64,000 bases of DNA from Pseudomonas viridiflava (GCF_900591205.1 NZ_UUPU01000024.1:1-64000), one strand, 5' to 3'. Shown: positions 42,986 to 52,350, counted from the first letter of the stretch. Notes: generated by a model not told the origin, from the sequence alone. Made by a program: numbers and translations.

Positions 42986-44629
42986 ATGATCAAAGCCAGC
43001 CTGCGCAGTCACCTGACCCTCTGGTTTGCCGGTTTGTCCTTGCTCACACTGTTGAGCGTCGGCTTCTATGTGGGCCATATCGCCACTGAGCAGATGAAAC
43101 AGACCAGCGGCAACACGCTGTTGAGCACCGCCCGCTCCACGGCGGCGCTGTTGGCCGTGCAACTGCGCGAACGCCAGTTGGAAGTGTCGTTGCTGAGCAA
43201 GGCGCCGTTGTTTCGCCAGGGCAACCTGGACGCACCGGATATCCTGACCCTGATGGAATTGCGCACACAATCGCGCGCCGAGTACGCGTGGATGGGGGTG
43301 GCCGACGCCAGTGGTCAAGTGCGGCAGGCGGTCTACGGGCTGCTGGTCAATCAGTCGGTGCAGCAGCGCCCTTGGTTTCAGGCGGGCATGCGCGGCGAGT
43401 ACACCGGCGACCCCCATGAAGCCGTGCTGCTGGCCAAGCTGCTGCCGAGGGCGGCCAATGGCGAGCCGTTGCGCTTTATCGACTTCTCTGCGCCGATTCG
43501 TAACGCTCAAGGTGAAACCATCGGCGTGCTGGGGGCCCACGCGCATTGGCGTTGGGTGACGCAGATCGTCGATTCCGCGGTGATGCAAAAGGACGCCTTG
43601 CCGGACCTGGAGGCGCTGATCGTCGACTTCGACGGCAAAGTGCTCTACCCCGAGGCCCTGGCGGGAGAGCAGATGCCGCCAGCCAACCTGGGCAAGCTTG
43701 CGGGGTGGTCCACCGGCAACGGCTACGTGACCGCATCGGTAGCGGTGCCCAGCCCGTCGAATGCCAAGGTTTCCTGGTACATCATGGTGCGCCAACCCTT
43801 GGAGGTCGCGCTGCAACCGGCACGCGTGCTGCTGTACAAGCTGTTGCTGCTGGGCGTCATCGCCGCCGTCGTGTTCGGGCTCGTCGCCTACTACCTGGCC
43901 TCGACGCTAAGCCGGCCTATCGAACGTTTGGCCAAATCCGCCAAGCAGGTACAGGACCATCAACCCGGCGCCGTTTTCCCCCAGGAGCACCGCGTGTTGG
44001 AGATAGCCCAACTGGGACGCTCGCTCACCGGCATGACTCACTCATTGCTCGCCAAGGAACGCGAACTGCAAGAGGCCAACGCCTCCCTGGAAGCCACCGT
44101 TGCCCAACGCACCGCCGACCTCACCCGGGCCAACGCCGACCTGCTGAAACTGGCCACCCATGACGCCCTGACCGGCGTCTACAACCGGCGTCGTTTCGAT
44201 GAAAAACTTGCCGAAAAAAGCCTGTTGTTCCAACGCACCGGCCGCACCTTTGCCCTGCTGCTGATCGACGCAGACTACTTCAAACGGGTCAACGACACCT
44301 ATGGCCACGCGATCGGCGACGACGTGCTGTGCCAACTGGCGGCGTTGATTGAAAGCACCACCCGCGCCACCGATTTTGTCGCACGCTACGGCGGTGAAGA
44401 GTTTGCTGTGCTGCTGCCCGAAGTCGAAGAACCCGACAGCCCCGACGTGGTCGCCGAAAAAATCCGTGCAGCCGTGGAGGCTGCACAGTTCCCAACGGTG
44501 GGCCGCTTGACGGTGAGTATCGGCGTAAGCGTGGCCGAGCCTTCGGATCGGGACTCACTGGCGTTGCTCAAGCGTGCCGATATGCGCATGTATGAAGCCA
44601 AGGGCGCAGGCCGAAACCGAGTAGCCTGA
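42986..44629 (+). CDS. Membrane diguanylate cyclase with Cache-type sensor
   Basis: 547 aa. TM1 is at 12-32, a periplasmic Cache-like sensor at 35-285 (YAWMGVADASGQVRQAVYG, RPWFQAGMRGEYTG), TM2 at 290-312, then HAMP and a coiled coil (about 315-385), and the GGDEF domain at 390-547. The active motif is RYGGEEF, which is catalytic. An I-site RATD stands five residues before it, so product inhibition by c-di-GMP is expected. It makes cyclic-di-GMP from GTP in response to a periplasmic ligand. Monocistronic. Confidence 0.92.
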   Translation: MIKASLRSHLTLWFAGLSLLTLLSVGFYVGHIATEQMKQTSGNTLLSTARSTAALLAVQLRERQLEVSLLSKAPLFRQGNLDAPDILTLMELRTQSRAEYAWMGVADASGQVRQAVYGLLVNQSVQQRPWFQAGMRGEYTGDPHEAVLLAKLLPRAANGEPLRFIDFSAPIRNAQGETIGVLGAHAHWRWVTQIVDSAVMQKDALPDLEALIVDFDGKVLYPEALAGEQMPPANLGKLAGWSTGNGYVTASVAVPSPSNAKVSWYIMVRQPLEVALQPARVLLYKLLLLGVIAAVVFGLVAYYLASTLSRPIERLAKSAKQVQDHQPGAVFPQEHRVLEIAQLGRSLTGMTHSLLAKERELQEANASLEATVAQRTADLTRANADLLKLATHDALTGVYNRRRFDEKLAEKSLLFQRTGRTFALLLIDADYFKRVNDTYGHAIGDDVLCQLAALIESTTRATDFVARYGGEEFAVLLPEVEEPDSPDVVAEKIRAAVEAAQFPTVGRLTVSIGVSVAEPSDRDSLALLKRADMRMYEAKGAGRNRVA

Positions 44630-44686
44630 GCGCCGCCGAAAAAGCTCATTATGCCGAGCGAACCTGTTGTAGAGAGCGAGCTTGCT

Positions 44687-45052
44687 GTGGCGAGCGAGCT
44701 TGCTCGCGTTGGAGTGCGCAGCGCTCCCGCTTTTATAGGTCTGCTACGCAGCCCAACGCGAGCAAGCTCCCTCGCCACAGGAGTGATGGTGGCCACACCC
44801 CCTCCCGAAAGCCCCGCCATCGTGGCGAGCGAGCTTGCTCGCGTTGGAGTGCGCAGCGCTCCCGCTTTTCTGGGTCTGCTACGCAGCCCAACGGGAGCAA
44901 GCTCCCTCGCCACAGGAGTGATGGTGGTCACACCCCCCCTCCCGAAAGCCCGCCATCGTGGCGAGCGAGCTTGCTCGCGTTGGAGTGCGCAGCGCTCCCG
45001 CTTTTATAGGTCTGCTACGCAGCCCAACGCGAGCGAGCGCCCTCGCCACAGG
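44687..45052. repeat. Three tandem copies of a REP doublet
   Basis: A unit of about 95 bp with arms GTGGCGAGCGAGCTTGCTCG and its complement starts at 44687, 44822 and 44958, so the period is 135-136 bp. The spacer (GGAGTGATGGTGGCCACACC and following) is also repeated. The copies are nearly identical; copy 2 differs by a few bases. The 428 bp between genes (44630-45057) hold only this array. Confidence 0.9.
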
Positions 45053-45057
45053 GGTTG

Positions 45058-46377
45058 TTACATCAAGGGAATCGAGTAACTCACAAACACCCGATTCTGA
45101 TCCTGGTCCCGCGCCACTTCGCTGCGCGACATGCCGTTACGCCAGCCGAACCCGACGTTCTTGAACGTACCGCTCTGCACCACGTAATCCAGGGAAATGT
45201 CCCGCTCCCACTCACTGGCATCGTTGCCGCTGGTGGTGAGGATATGGTCGCCCTTCAAGTACATCACCGACGCCTTCAGGCCAGGCACGCCGAGCGAGGC
45301 GAAGTCATAGGCGTATTGGGCAAAGGCCGTACGTTCGCCCGCCTGGATAAAGGTCTGCACGGTGCGGTCGGTGTAGAGGTACAGGCTGGCACCGCCCTCC
45401 CCTTTGTTCACCAGGCCGCCCTGGTTGAGTTGCGCGAAGTTACTGTCGTCCGACACTTGCTGGTAACCCGCGGTAATCGCGTGCGGGCCCAGGGAGTAGA
45501 TGAACGCGGCGCTCCAGGTATTGTTGTCGATTTCACCGTTGCCGTTCTTGGTATAGCCGCCCAATTTGTAGCCTTCGGCGCGACCGGCGACGCTGCTGTT
45601 TTTGCCGTCGGAGGTGGTCTTGAAGTAGCGCAGGTCAGTCTTCAATGAGCCATAGTCGCCCAACGGCAATACATGAATCAGGCCGGCAAAGTGTTGCTGG
45701 TAATAGTCTTCGAGATTGGCGTAGTAGTACTGGACCATCAGGTCCTTGGTCACTTGGTAGTCGGCACCGGCGTAATTGAATTTATTGCTTTCCTGGGTGC
45801 CGCCCGCTGCCGCCAGGCCACTGCGGTCGCTGGAGCCACGGCCGGTGGTGTGCTGGAGTTGGCCGCCGATCAGGGTCAGGTTGTCGATGTCCTTGCTGGT
45901 GACTTGCCCACCTTCGAAGGACTGCGGCAACAGGCGCCCGTCGTTACTCACCAGAATCGGCAGGTTCGGCCGCAGGTAGCCGTAGCGCAGTTCAGTCTTG
46001 GCAAAGCGCGCCTTGGCCGTCGCACCGCCACGGGCCCAGTTGTCGGCGGCCTTGCCGTCGTCGTTGGGGATCATCGAGCTGCCCACGTGGCGGCCGCCAC
46101 CGCTGTCCAGGGTCACGCCGAGCATGCCGACGGCGTCCAGGCCGAAGCCCACGGTGCCGTCGGTAAAGCCCGATTGATAATTGAGGATAAACGCCTGGCC
46201 CCACTCTTCAGTCTTCGACGGTGCGGCGGTGCCGTCACGGTTGTCGTTGTTGAAGTAGAAGTTGCGCATGCTCACGTTGGCTTTGCTGTCGGCCAGAAAA
46301 TCCGCCGAGGCCAAGGGGCTCAGGGCAATGCCCAGGCTGCCGGTCAATACGCTTAATACATTCAAAGTGGCTTTCAT
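45058..46377 (-). CDS. OprD-family outer-membrane porin
   Basis: 439 aa. A signal peptide ends at about residue 25 (LASADF). The mature N-terminus DSKANVSMRNFYFNNDN and the segment GFTDGTVGFGLDAVGMLGVTLDSG are typical of the OprD/OpdK family. Strands continue to the C-terminal VFVSYSIPLM. OprD porins pass basic amino acids, small peptides or carboxylates. It lies downstream of, and on the same strand as, the phosphonate-type ABC operon but with 128 bp between and its own palindrome (46465-46493). Confidence 0.92.
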   Translation of the reverse strand: MKATLNVLSVLTGSLGIALSPLASADFLADSKANVSMRNFYFNNDNRDGTAAPSKTEEWGQAFILNYQSGFTDGTVGFGLDAVGMLGVTLDSGGGRHVGSSMIPNDDGKAADNWARGGATAKARFAKTELRYGYLRPNLPILVSNDGRLLPQSFEGGQVTSKDIDNLTLIGGQLQHTTGRGSSDRSGLAAAGGTQESNKFNYAGADYQVTKDLMVQYYYANLEDYYQQHFAGLIHVLPLGDYGSLKTDLRYFKTTSDGKNSSVAGRAEGYKLGGYTKNGNGEIDNNTWSAAFIYSLGPHAITAGYQQVSDDSNFAQLNQGGLVNKGEGGASLYLYTDRTVQTFIQAGERTAFAQYAYDFASLGVPGLKASVMYLKGDHILTTSGNDASEWERDISLDYVVQSGTFKNVGFGWRNGMSRSEVARDQDQNRVFVSYSIPLM

Positions 46378-46464
46378 CAGGACGAACTCCGGCACGGAAT
46401 CCAAGTTCCGGGCGCAAAAAATGGACAGTAGGATGCACGCGGCCAAACCTGAGTTGACCGCTGC

Positions 46465-46493
46465 GTTAACTAACGACTAGTTGCTTAGTTGAC
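46465..46493. promoter_or_regulatory. Nested inverted repeat upstream of the porin gene
   Basis: GTTAACTAA (46465-46473) is answered by TTAGTTGAC (46485-46493), eight of nine bases complementary, centred on the palindrome ACTAGT (46476-46481). It lies about 90 bp upstream of the OprD start and looks like an operator; the regulator is not identified. Confidence 0.4.
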
Positions 46494-46505
46494 CTCCGTG
46501 AAACT

Positions 46506-47357
46506 TCAGTCAATCAATCCTTGAGCGTCATAAAACGGATACGGCCCCGGGTAGTCCCCAAACACGCCGTTGTGGCTGATCAAGCCGTGTTGCGCATCCC
46601 AGCGATGCAACAGATAACCCGCCGGTTCCAGGTTGAAATGCGCGGGCGCAGCGTCTTGCAGGTCGAGCACAATCTGATGCGAGGTGCCGGGGCAAACACA
46701 GCTGAGGCTGCCACCGAACCGCCGCTGCATCGGGCGGTGCAGGTGGCCGCACAGCAGGCGCTCCACTTGCGGGTGGCGGGCCACCACCTGTTCCAGCGCA
46801 GCGGCGTTGATAAACGGTTCGCGGTCCATATGGCCGATGCCGCTGATAAACGGCGGGTGATGCAGGATCAGCAGCGTAGGCACCTCGGGGCGCAGCGCCA
46901 GTTGCGCGTCCAGCCACTGCAACTGGCTGTCCAGCAACTGCCCGCCATGGCCGCCGGGGATGGTCGAGTCCAGGCCGATGAGGCGCAGCGGATGTTCGTC
47001 CACCACCCAGTCCAACGGCCCGTCTGCCGACAGCGGCAAATACGCGTGATCGCGGAACGCATCGAGCATCGGCCCGCGCGCGTCGTGGTTGCCGGGCACC
47101 AGGTAGCACGGCATGCGCAGGCGCGCCAGTTCAGGCTGCAGCACGGCGTATTCATCGGCGCGACCGAAGTCCACCAGGTCACCGCTGACCACCACGATAT
47201 CGGGCCGTGGGTGGCTGGCGTTCAGATGGTCGATGGCACGGCGCAGCGCGCCCAGGGTATCCACTACCCCATACGTCAGGCGCTGGCCGGCTTTAAGGTG
47301 CAGATCGCTGATCTGCGCAACAACAAACGGACGGTTCAAAAGTCGACTCTCAAGCAT
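46506..47357 (-). CDS. CpdA-like metallophosphoesterase
   Basis: 283 aa. All calcineurin-type motifs are visible: ISDLHL (about residues 16-21), VVSGDLVD, VPGNHD, LILHHPP and CGHLHRP, forming a two-metal active site. CpdA-type members hydrolyse cyclic AMP; others act on phosphodiesters of lipids or glycerol. It overlaps the ABC-ATPase gene by 8 bp at the end of a LacI-controlled transport operon, so it may process an imported phosphodiester or phosphonate ester. Substrate unknown. Confidence 0.88.
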   Translation of the reverse strand: MLESRLLNRPFVVAQISDLHLKAGQRLTYGVVDTLGALRRAIDHLNASHPRPDIVVVSGDLVDFGRADEYAVLQPELARLRMPCYLVPGNHDARGPMLDAFRDHAYLPLSADGPLDWVVDEHPLRLIGLDSTIPGGHGGQLLDSQLQWLDAQLALRPEVPTLLILHHPPFISGIGHMDREPFINAAALEQVVARHPQVERLLCGHLHRPMQRRFGGSLSCVCPGTSHQIVLDLQDAAPAHFNLEPAGYLLHRWDAQHGLISHNGVFGDYPGPYPFYDAQGLID

Positions 47358-48381
47358 TCAAGGTGAACAACATGTGCGGCGCGATGGCCAGGGCCATCGG
47401 TGTGCCGACGGCGTAGAGCTGGTTGTCGCTGCTGTCGACCAGCAGCGGCTGCGGGCCGCCCACATCCACCAGCAGACGGCTTTGCGCGCCCTGGAAAAAC
47501 TGCGCCAGCAGATGGCCGTGCAAGTGCCCCTCCCCGTCCATCACCCGCAAGTGCTCGGGGCGGCAGTAAACGGTGGCGGGCAGGTTGGCCTCATGCCACG
47601 GCAATTCGCCGCCGCAGACTTTCAGGCCATGCGCCGAGGGCTCGATCACCGTGAATGCATTGAGGTTGCCGACAAAGCCTGCGACGAAGGCGTTGGCCGG
47701 CTTCTGGTAGATCTCACGCGGGCTGGCCAGCTGCGCAACGCGGCCGTGTTCCATCACCAGGATGCGATCGCCCAGGGCCATGGCTTCGCCCTGGTCATGG
47801 GTGACAAACACCGAGGTAATCCCCAGGCCCCGCAGCAGTTGGTCCAGCTCGCTACGCAAACGCTCACGCAGTTGCGCATCCAGGGCAGCCAGCGGTTCGT
47901 CCAGCAACAGCACTTTCGGTCGCGGCGCCAGGGCGCGGGCCAATGCCACGCGCTGGCGCTGGCCACCGGACAATTCGTGGATACTGCGCTTGCCGTGATG
48001 CTGCAAGCCCACCAGCTCCAGCAGCTCGTCGCAGCGCTTGTTGCGCGCAGGCGCAGGCACGCCGCGAATCTTCAGGCCGTAGACGATATTGCCGGCCACA
48101 TCCAGGTTGGGGAACAGCGCGTAGTTCTGGAACACCATGCCCACATCGCGGCGTTCGATGGGCAGGCGGGTCACGTCCTGATCGCCGAAAAACACCTGGC
48201 CCACATCCGGGCGTTCCAGGCCGGCAATCAGCCGCAGCGTGGTGGTTTTACCGCAACCGGACGGGCCGAGAATCGCCAGGGTTTCGCCGCCTTCGACGGT
48301 CAGGTTCAAGTCATGCACGGCCACAGTGCCGTCGGCGAACGCCTTGCGACAGCCTTGCAGGCGGATAGTGATAGCGGTCAT
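47350..48381 (-). CDS. ABC transporter ATP-binding protein (2-aminoethylphosphonate/Pot-Fbp type)
   Basis: 343 aa. Walker A GPSGCGKTT (about 38-46), signature LSGGQRQRVALARAL, Walker B VLLLDEPLAALDA and switch His FVTHDQGEA are all present. The C-terminal part (about 240-340) is a TOBE-like domain. It overlaps the permease gene upstream by 4 bp and the phosphoesterase gene downstream by 8 bp. It energises the importer formed with the two permeases. The 2-AEP label rests on operon layout rather than on a proven substrate. Confidence 0.88.
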   Translation of the reverse strand: MTAITIRLQGCRKAFADGTVAVHDLNLTVEGGETLAILGPSGCGKTTTLRLIAGLERPDVGQVFFGDQDVTRLPIERRDVGMVFQNYALFPNLDVAGNIVYGLKIRGVPAPARNKRCDELLELVGLQHHGKRSIHELSGGQRQRVALARALAPRPKVLLLDEPLAALDAQLRERLRSELDQLLRGLGITSVFVTHDQGEAMALGDRILVMEHGRVAQLASPREIYQKPANAFVAGFVGNLNAFTVIEPSAHGLKVCGGELPWHEANLPATVYCRPEHLRVMDGEGHLHGHLLAQFFQGAQSRLLVDVGGPQPLLVDSSDNQLYAVGTPMALAIAPHMLFTLNA

Positions 48382-49172
48382 CGACGCTCTCCACGGGACA
48401 AACGAGCGCTGATGGCCTGCAATGCAATGAGCAGCGGCACGATCATCAGCAAAAAGATAAGGGTGTAGGCGCTGGCGATTTCCAGGCGCGCCGAGGCATA
48501 GCTGTCGGCCAGGCCGACCGGCAAGGTTTTGGTCATCGGCGTGTGCAGCATCCAGGTCAGGTTGAACTCGCCCAGGCTCAGCGTGACCACCATCAGCACG
48601 CCCGCGAGAATCCCCGCCCGGCAGTTGGGCACCACCACGCTGAAAAAGCGTTTGATCGGCCCGGCACCCAAGCTCGCCGCGGCCTCTTCCAGCACCGGCA
48701 ACTGCTGGCGCTGCATCACCGCCATCACCGGCCGCACCAGGAATGGCAAGGTGAACAGCACATGGCCGACCAGGATAAACAGCCAGCTGCTGCGGAACGT
48801 GCCGAACTGGCCGTAGGTCAGCAGCAACGCCAGGGCGCTGGCCAAGCCGGGCATCGCCACCGGCAACACCATCAGTTCTTCAAAGGCGCGGCTGAAGCGG
48901 TTGTTCATACGCACCAGGGCATAAGCCGCCGGTACGCCGATCACACAGACGCATACCGCGCACGCCACCGCCAGTTGCAGCGACAACCACACGGTCGGCG
49001 AATAGGCTTGCCACACCTGGATCAACCAGTCGAAGGTCAAACCGCTGGACAGCCCCACAAAGAAATTACGCGTAAGCCCGGCAAGCAATGACATCAGCAC
49101 CGGCACCAACATAAAGGCGCACACCAGCAGGGTGAACAGCAGTTGAACCACAAACAGCGATGAGCGCTTCAC
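48378..49172 (-). CDS. ABC transporter permease
   Basis: 264 aa from GTG 49172, which overlaps the stop of the preceding permease gene by 4 bp (GTGA-type coupling). Six membrane helices are predicted. The EAA loop is seen in EEAAASLGAGPIKRFFSVVVPNCRAG, the contact site for the ATPase. The longer open frame to 49499 is antisense-type noise. It pairs with the permease encoded at 49169-49987. Confidence 0.87.
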   Translation of the reverse strand: MKRSSLFVVQLLFTLLVCAFMLVPVLMSLLAGLTRNFFVGLSSGLTFDWLIQVWQAYSPTVWLSLQLAVACAVCVCVIGVPAAYALVRMNNRFSRAFEELMVLPVAMPGLASALALLLTYGQFGTFRSSWLFILVGHVLFTLPFLVRPVMAVMQRQQLPVLEEAAASLGAGPIKRFFSVVVPNCRAGILAGVLMVVTLSLGEFNLTWMLHTPMTKTLPVGLADSYASARLEIASAYTLIFLLMIVPLLIALQAISARLSRGERR

Positions 49173-49987
49173 AGGACCGTCCCCGCGTTTTTCACCAGAC
49201 GCCGCGTGAGCAGCAATACCGCCCACGTCACTGCGCCCAGCACCACCGACAACGCGGCGGCGACGGCGAAGTTGGCGTAGTTGGTGAACACGTTGTAGAT
49301 CGCCACCGGGGTCACATTCAGGCGTGTGCCCAAGGTGAACGCGGTGCCAAAGGCGCCCATCGACGTGGCGAAGCAGATCGCGCCGCAGGACGCCAATGCC
49401 GGCGCCAGGCCCGGCACGATCACGTCGCACACCACGCGCCAGTGCCCTGCCCCCAGCGAATGCGCGGCTTCTTCCAGGCTGCGGTCGAGGCTCTCGCACG
49501 CCGCCATCACCGTGAGGATTACCCGCGGTATCGAGAAGTACAGATAGCCCACAAACAACCCGGCCAACGAGTAGGCAAAGATCCAGCGCTCACCCGTCAG
49601 TTGCAGCCCCAGGGAGGCCAGCAGGCCCTGGCGCCCGGCTAACAGGATCACCAGGAAGCCCACCACCACCCCGGGAAACGCCAGGGGGAAAGTCAGCAAT
49701 GCCACCAGGGCCGAGCGCCCGAAAAACTGCTGGCGGGCGAGAAACACGCCGCTGATGCCGCCGATCAACAGCGCCACCAGCGTCACGAAAATCGCCAGCG
49801 CGCAGGTTTGCGCCAGGCTGCCCAGGTACTGCGCGCTGCTGAGCACCTGCCAATAACCGCTGCCATTGCTGTCGCGACTCTCGGCGCCGAGCACCATCAA
49901 GTGCGCCAGCGGCAACAACCAGAACGCGAGCAGCACGGCAAACGCGGGGGCCAGGGCCCAGGCGGCCTGTCGGGATGACGCTGCCAC
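49169..49987 (-). CDS. ABC transporter permease
   Basis: 272 aa from GTG 49987, starting immediately after the TAA of the binding-protein gene. Six or seven helices are predicted, and the EAA loop is LEEAAHSLGAGHWRVVCDVIVPGLAPAL. The early periplasmic loop (ESRDSNGSGYWQVL) is typical of the PotB/PhnU group. It forms the membrane channel with the partner permease. Confidence 0.87.
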   Translation of the reverse strand: MAASSRQAAWALAPAFAVLLAFWLLPLAHLMVLGAESRDSNGSGYWQVLSSAQYLGSLAQTCALAIFVTLVALLIGGISGVFLARQQFFGRSALVALLTFPLAFPGVVVGFLVILLAGRQGLLASLGLQLTGERWIFAYSLAGLFVGYLYFSIPRVILTVMAACESLDRSLEEAAHSLGAGHWRVVCDVIVPGLAPALASCGAICFATSMGAFGTAFTLGTRLNVTPVAIYNVFTNYANFAVAAALSVVLGAVTWAVLLLTRRLVKNAGTVL

Positions 49988-50992
49988 TTACTTGACCTCG
50001 TTCAGGTAACGGGCGGCGAAGGCTTCCTGCACAGCGGCCATTTTTTCGTAGTCCACCACGCCGGCACGCGCATAGTCGCTGTCGGGCAGGAACTGCGCGG
50101 CGACCTCGGCCGGCATTTTCATCGGGCGTACCGGGCGCAAGTAAGCTTTGGCCCACAGCGCCTGGCCTGCATCGGAAAGCACGAAGTCGAGGACTTTCTC
50201 GCCATTGGCGCGGTGCGGCGCGTTGGCCACCAGGCTCATCACATACGGCACGCTGATGCTGCCTTCTTTCGGAATCACGAACGCCACATTCGCGTTGTCT
50301 TTGTAGCGTGCGCGGTAGGCGTTGAAGTCGTAGTCCACCAGGATCGGCAATTCACCCGACAGCACCCGCGCATACGCGGTTTGCTTGGGCACGATCGGCG
50401 CGTTTTTCGCGAGTTTCTGGAAGTAGTCGATGGCCGGGGCAAAGTTGTCCAGGTCGCCACCCATGGCGCGGTTGATCGCCACCGCCGACACATAGCCAAC
50501 GAACGCGCTGGACGGGTCTAGGTAGCCGACCATGCCTTTGTACTCAGGCTTGAGCAGGTCAGCCCAGCTTTGCGGCACGGGCAAGCCGCCGAGGGCGTCG
50601 ACATTGACCATGATGCCCAAGGTGCCGGAGTGGATCGCGAACCAGTGGCCTTCTGGGTCTTTCAAACCTGCGGGAATCTGGTCCCAGCCCTTGGGTTTGT
50701 AGCCCTCGACCACACCGGCCTTTTGCGCCTGCAGGCCGAAGGTCACGCCGTAGTACACCACGTCCGCCACCGGTGCGGCCTTTTCGGCCACCAGTTGCGC
50801 GAGGGACTGGCCGGAGTTCTTGTTGTCCAGCGGCACTTGCACCCCAGTGCTGGTAGCGATGGCCTTGAGCTGGGTGCCCCAGTCGGCCCAATCCGGCGGG
50901 CAGTTGTAGCAAATCGCGGTGTCGGCGGCCTGGGCCAGGCTGGCCATACCGCACAGCAGCACGGCTGCCAGGGTTTTACTGAATGCGCGCAT
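49988..50992 (-). CDS. ABC transporter substrate-binding protein (phosphonate/iron-type)
   Basis: 334 aa with a signal peptide of 22 residues (MASLAQA-A). The mature protein is a type-I/II periplasmic binding fold; AICYNCPPDWADW, IHSGTLGIMVNVDALGG and ELPILVDYDFNAYRARY are typical of the putative 2-AEP binding proteins of Pseudomonas. It captures the ligand for the two permeases that follow. Its start overlaps the end of the LacI-type gene by 17 bp, so the regulator and transporter form one operon. Confidence 0.87.
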   Translation of the reverse strand: MRAFSKTLAAVLLCGMASLAQAADTAICYNCPPDWADWGTQLKAIATSTGVQVPLDNKNSGQSLAQLVAEKAAPVADVVYYGVTFGLQAQKAGVVEGYKPKGWDQIPAGLKDPEGHWFAIHSGTLGIMVNVDALGGLPVPQSWADLLKPEYKGMVGYLDPSSAFVGYVSAVAINRAMGGDLDNFAPAIDYFQKLAKNAPIVPKQTAYARVLSGELPILVDYDFNAYRARYKDNANVAFVIPKEGSISVPYVMSLVANAPHRANGEKVLDFVLSDAGQALWAKAYLRPVRPMKMPAEVAAQFLPDSDYARAGVVDYEKMAAVQEAFAARYLNEVK

Positions 50993-51995
50993 CAGGGGTC
51001 TCCTCTAAGGGTTGAGTGCTTTCGCCCGGCCGGATATGGCAAGGCAGGCAATGGGAAATCGGATCGTTGCCGGCGATCTGCGCCAGCAGTTGGTCAATCA
51101 CCGTGCTGGCCAGCAGCGTGATGGGTTGCACCACGCTGCACAGGGTCGGGTGCATCTGCGTGCCGAGGGCGATGCCATCAAAGCCCATCACCGATAGCTG
51201 CTGTGGCACGTTCCAGGCATTGCGGCGCAGCTCGGCGATCAGGCTGATCGCCAGGAAGTCGTTGGAGCACACCAGCGCAGTGGGCGCTTCGGGCCCCAGG
51301 AGGAAAGGTTCGATGGCGGCGAATTCGGCCTGGGTATGCGCCGGCATTTCGATCACCGGGCGGCTTTTAAGGCCGTATTCCTTCATTGCATCGCAATAAC
51401 CGGCGTAGCGCAGGCGCGCACGGTCGGACTGCAACGCGGGGCCGGCGACCATGCTGATGCCCCGGTGCCCAGCTTGCAGCAGATACCGCGTGGCCAACGC
51501 CATGCCCGCACGGTTGTCGACCGACACGGCGCTGTAATTGGGATTGCTCGGCTGGTGATACGCCAGCACAAAGGGGGTTTTTTCAGTGTTCAGGCTGCTG
51601 AGCACGCTGTTGCTTTCGGCATCGGTGACCGTCAGCACCAGGCCATCGACACGCTGGCGCAGCAGTTCTTCCACCACCATGCATTCGCGCTCGCTGCTGT
51701 AGTCGGTGGTCGCCAGCACCAGGCTGTAGCCACGCAAGCGCGCCGCACGCTCCATGGCCTGGAATTGTTCGGCGAACACCGGGTTGACCAGGTTGGGCAC
51801 CACCACGCCGATCAGTTGGGTGGTTTGCAGGCGCAGTTGGCGGCCGAGCAAGTTGGGGCGAAAGCCCAACTCACGGGCGGCGGCGAACACCTGTTCACGG
51901 GTGGCCTGGCGCACCTGTTCGGGGGAAGCAAAGGTCCGGGCGGCGGTGGCGCGGGATACGCCGGCCAACCGCGCAACGTCTTTCAAATCGGTCAT
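50976..51995 (-). CDS. LacI-family transcriptional regulator
   Basis: 339 aa from ATG 51995. The helix-turn-helix DLKDVARLAGVSRATAARTF is at residues 3-22 and the hinge follows. The periplasmic-binding-like effector domain fills 60-325 (LIGVVVPNLVNPVFAEQF, ALVCSNDFLAISLIAEL). The upstream open frame to 52220 crosses a REP element and is not used. It heads the ABC operon and probably represses it; a TGAGA-N4-TCTCA site is immediately upstream. Confidence 0.9.
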   Translation of the reverse strand: MTDLKDVARLAGVSRATAARTFASPEQVRQATREQVFAAARELGFRPNLLGRQLRLQTTQLIGVVVPNLVNPVFAEQFQAMERAARLRGYSLVLATTDYSSERECMVVEELLRQRVDGLVLTVTDAESNSVLSSLNTEKTPFVLAYHQPSNPNYSAVSVDNRAGMALATRYLLQAGHRGISMVAGPALQSDRARLRYAGYCDAMKEYGLKSRPVIEMPAHTQAEFAAIEPFLLGPEAPTALVCSNDFLAISLIAELRRNAWNVPQQLSVMGFDGIALGTQMHPTLCSVVQPITLLASTVIDQLLAQIAGNDPISHCLPCHIRPGESTQPLEETPDARIQ

Positions 51996-52006
51996 TGTCA
52001 CTCGCT

Positions 52007-52020
52007 TGAGATCGTTCTCA
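52007..52020. promoter_or_regulatory. LacI-type operator
   Basis: TGAGATCGTTCTCA has TGAGA and TCTCA arms around a central CG, the usual symmetry of LacI-family operators (13 of 14 bases palindromic). It sits 12 bp before the LacI start codon, fitting autorepression of the whole operon. Confidence 0.6.
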
Positions 52021-52109
52021 TTGGCGAGGACGGTAACGGGGAAATGTGGCAGGAACATGCTGCGCAGATGACGGTTTGATGTCAGTGAACCCTGCTGCAC
52101 ACCGTGCTG

Positions 52110-52202
52110 AATGTGGGACGGGGCTTGCCCCCGATAGCGGTGGGTCAACAAAGAATAGGCTGGCTGACACACCGCAATCGGGGGCAAGCCCCCTCCCACA
52201 TT
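52110..52202. repeat. REP-like inverted repeat, family 2
   Basis: AATGTGGGACGGGGCTTGCC at the left and the complement ending CCCTCCCACATT at the right form a 93 bp element between divergent genes. The rest of 51996-52350 is promoter sequence for the LacI-type and nspC genes; no other gene is seen. Confidence 0.85.
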
Positions 52203-52350
52203 AGATCGGTGTATAGCCATATATGGTCATACTCCGCGGGTATGCTTGAAAAACCGGCGCGCAAAATCCGCCCGCTAACCTTTCGATCTGTTCCAAGTGC
52301 GGGCACAATGCGTGTCCTTTTTTGGCAGGCACCGCCGCAGGCTCTCAAAA

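Noticed and set aside
44687..45052. Tandem repeats as a CRISPR array
   Set aside because: The units are long (95 bp with internal dyad symmetry), the spacers are also identical, and there are no cas genes. They are REP doublets.
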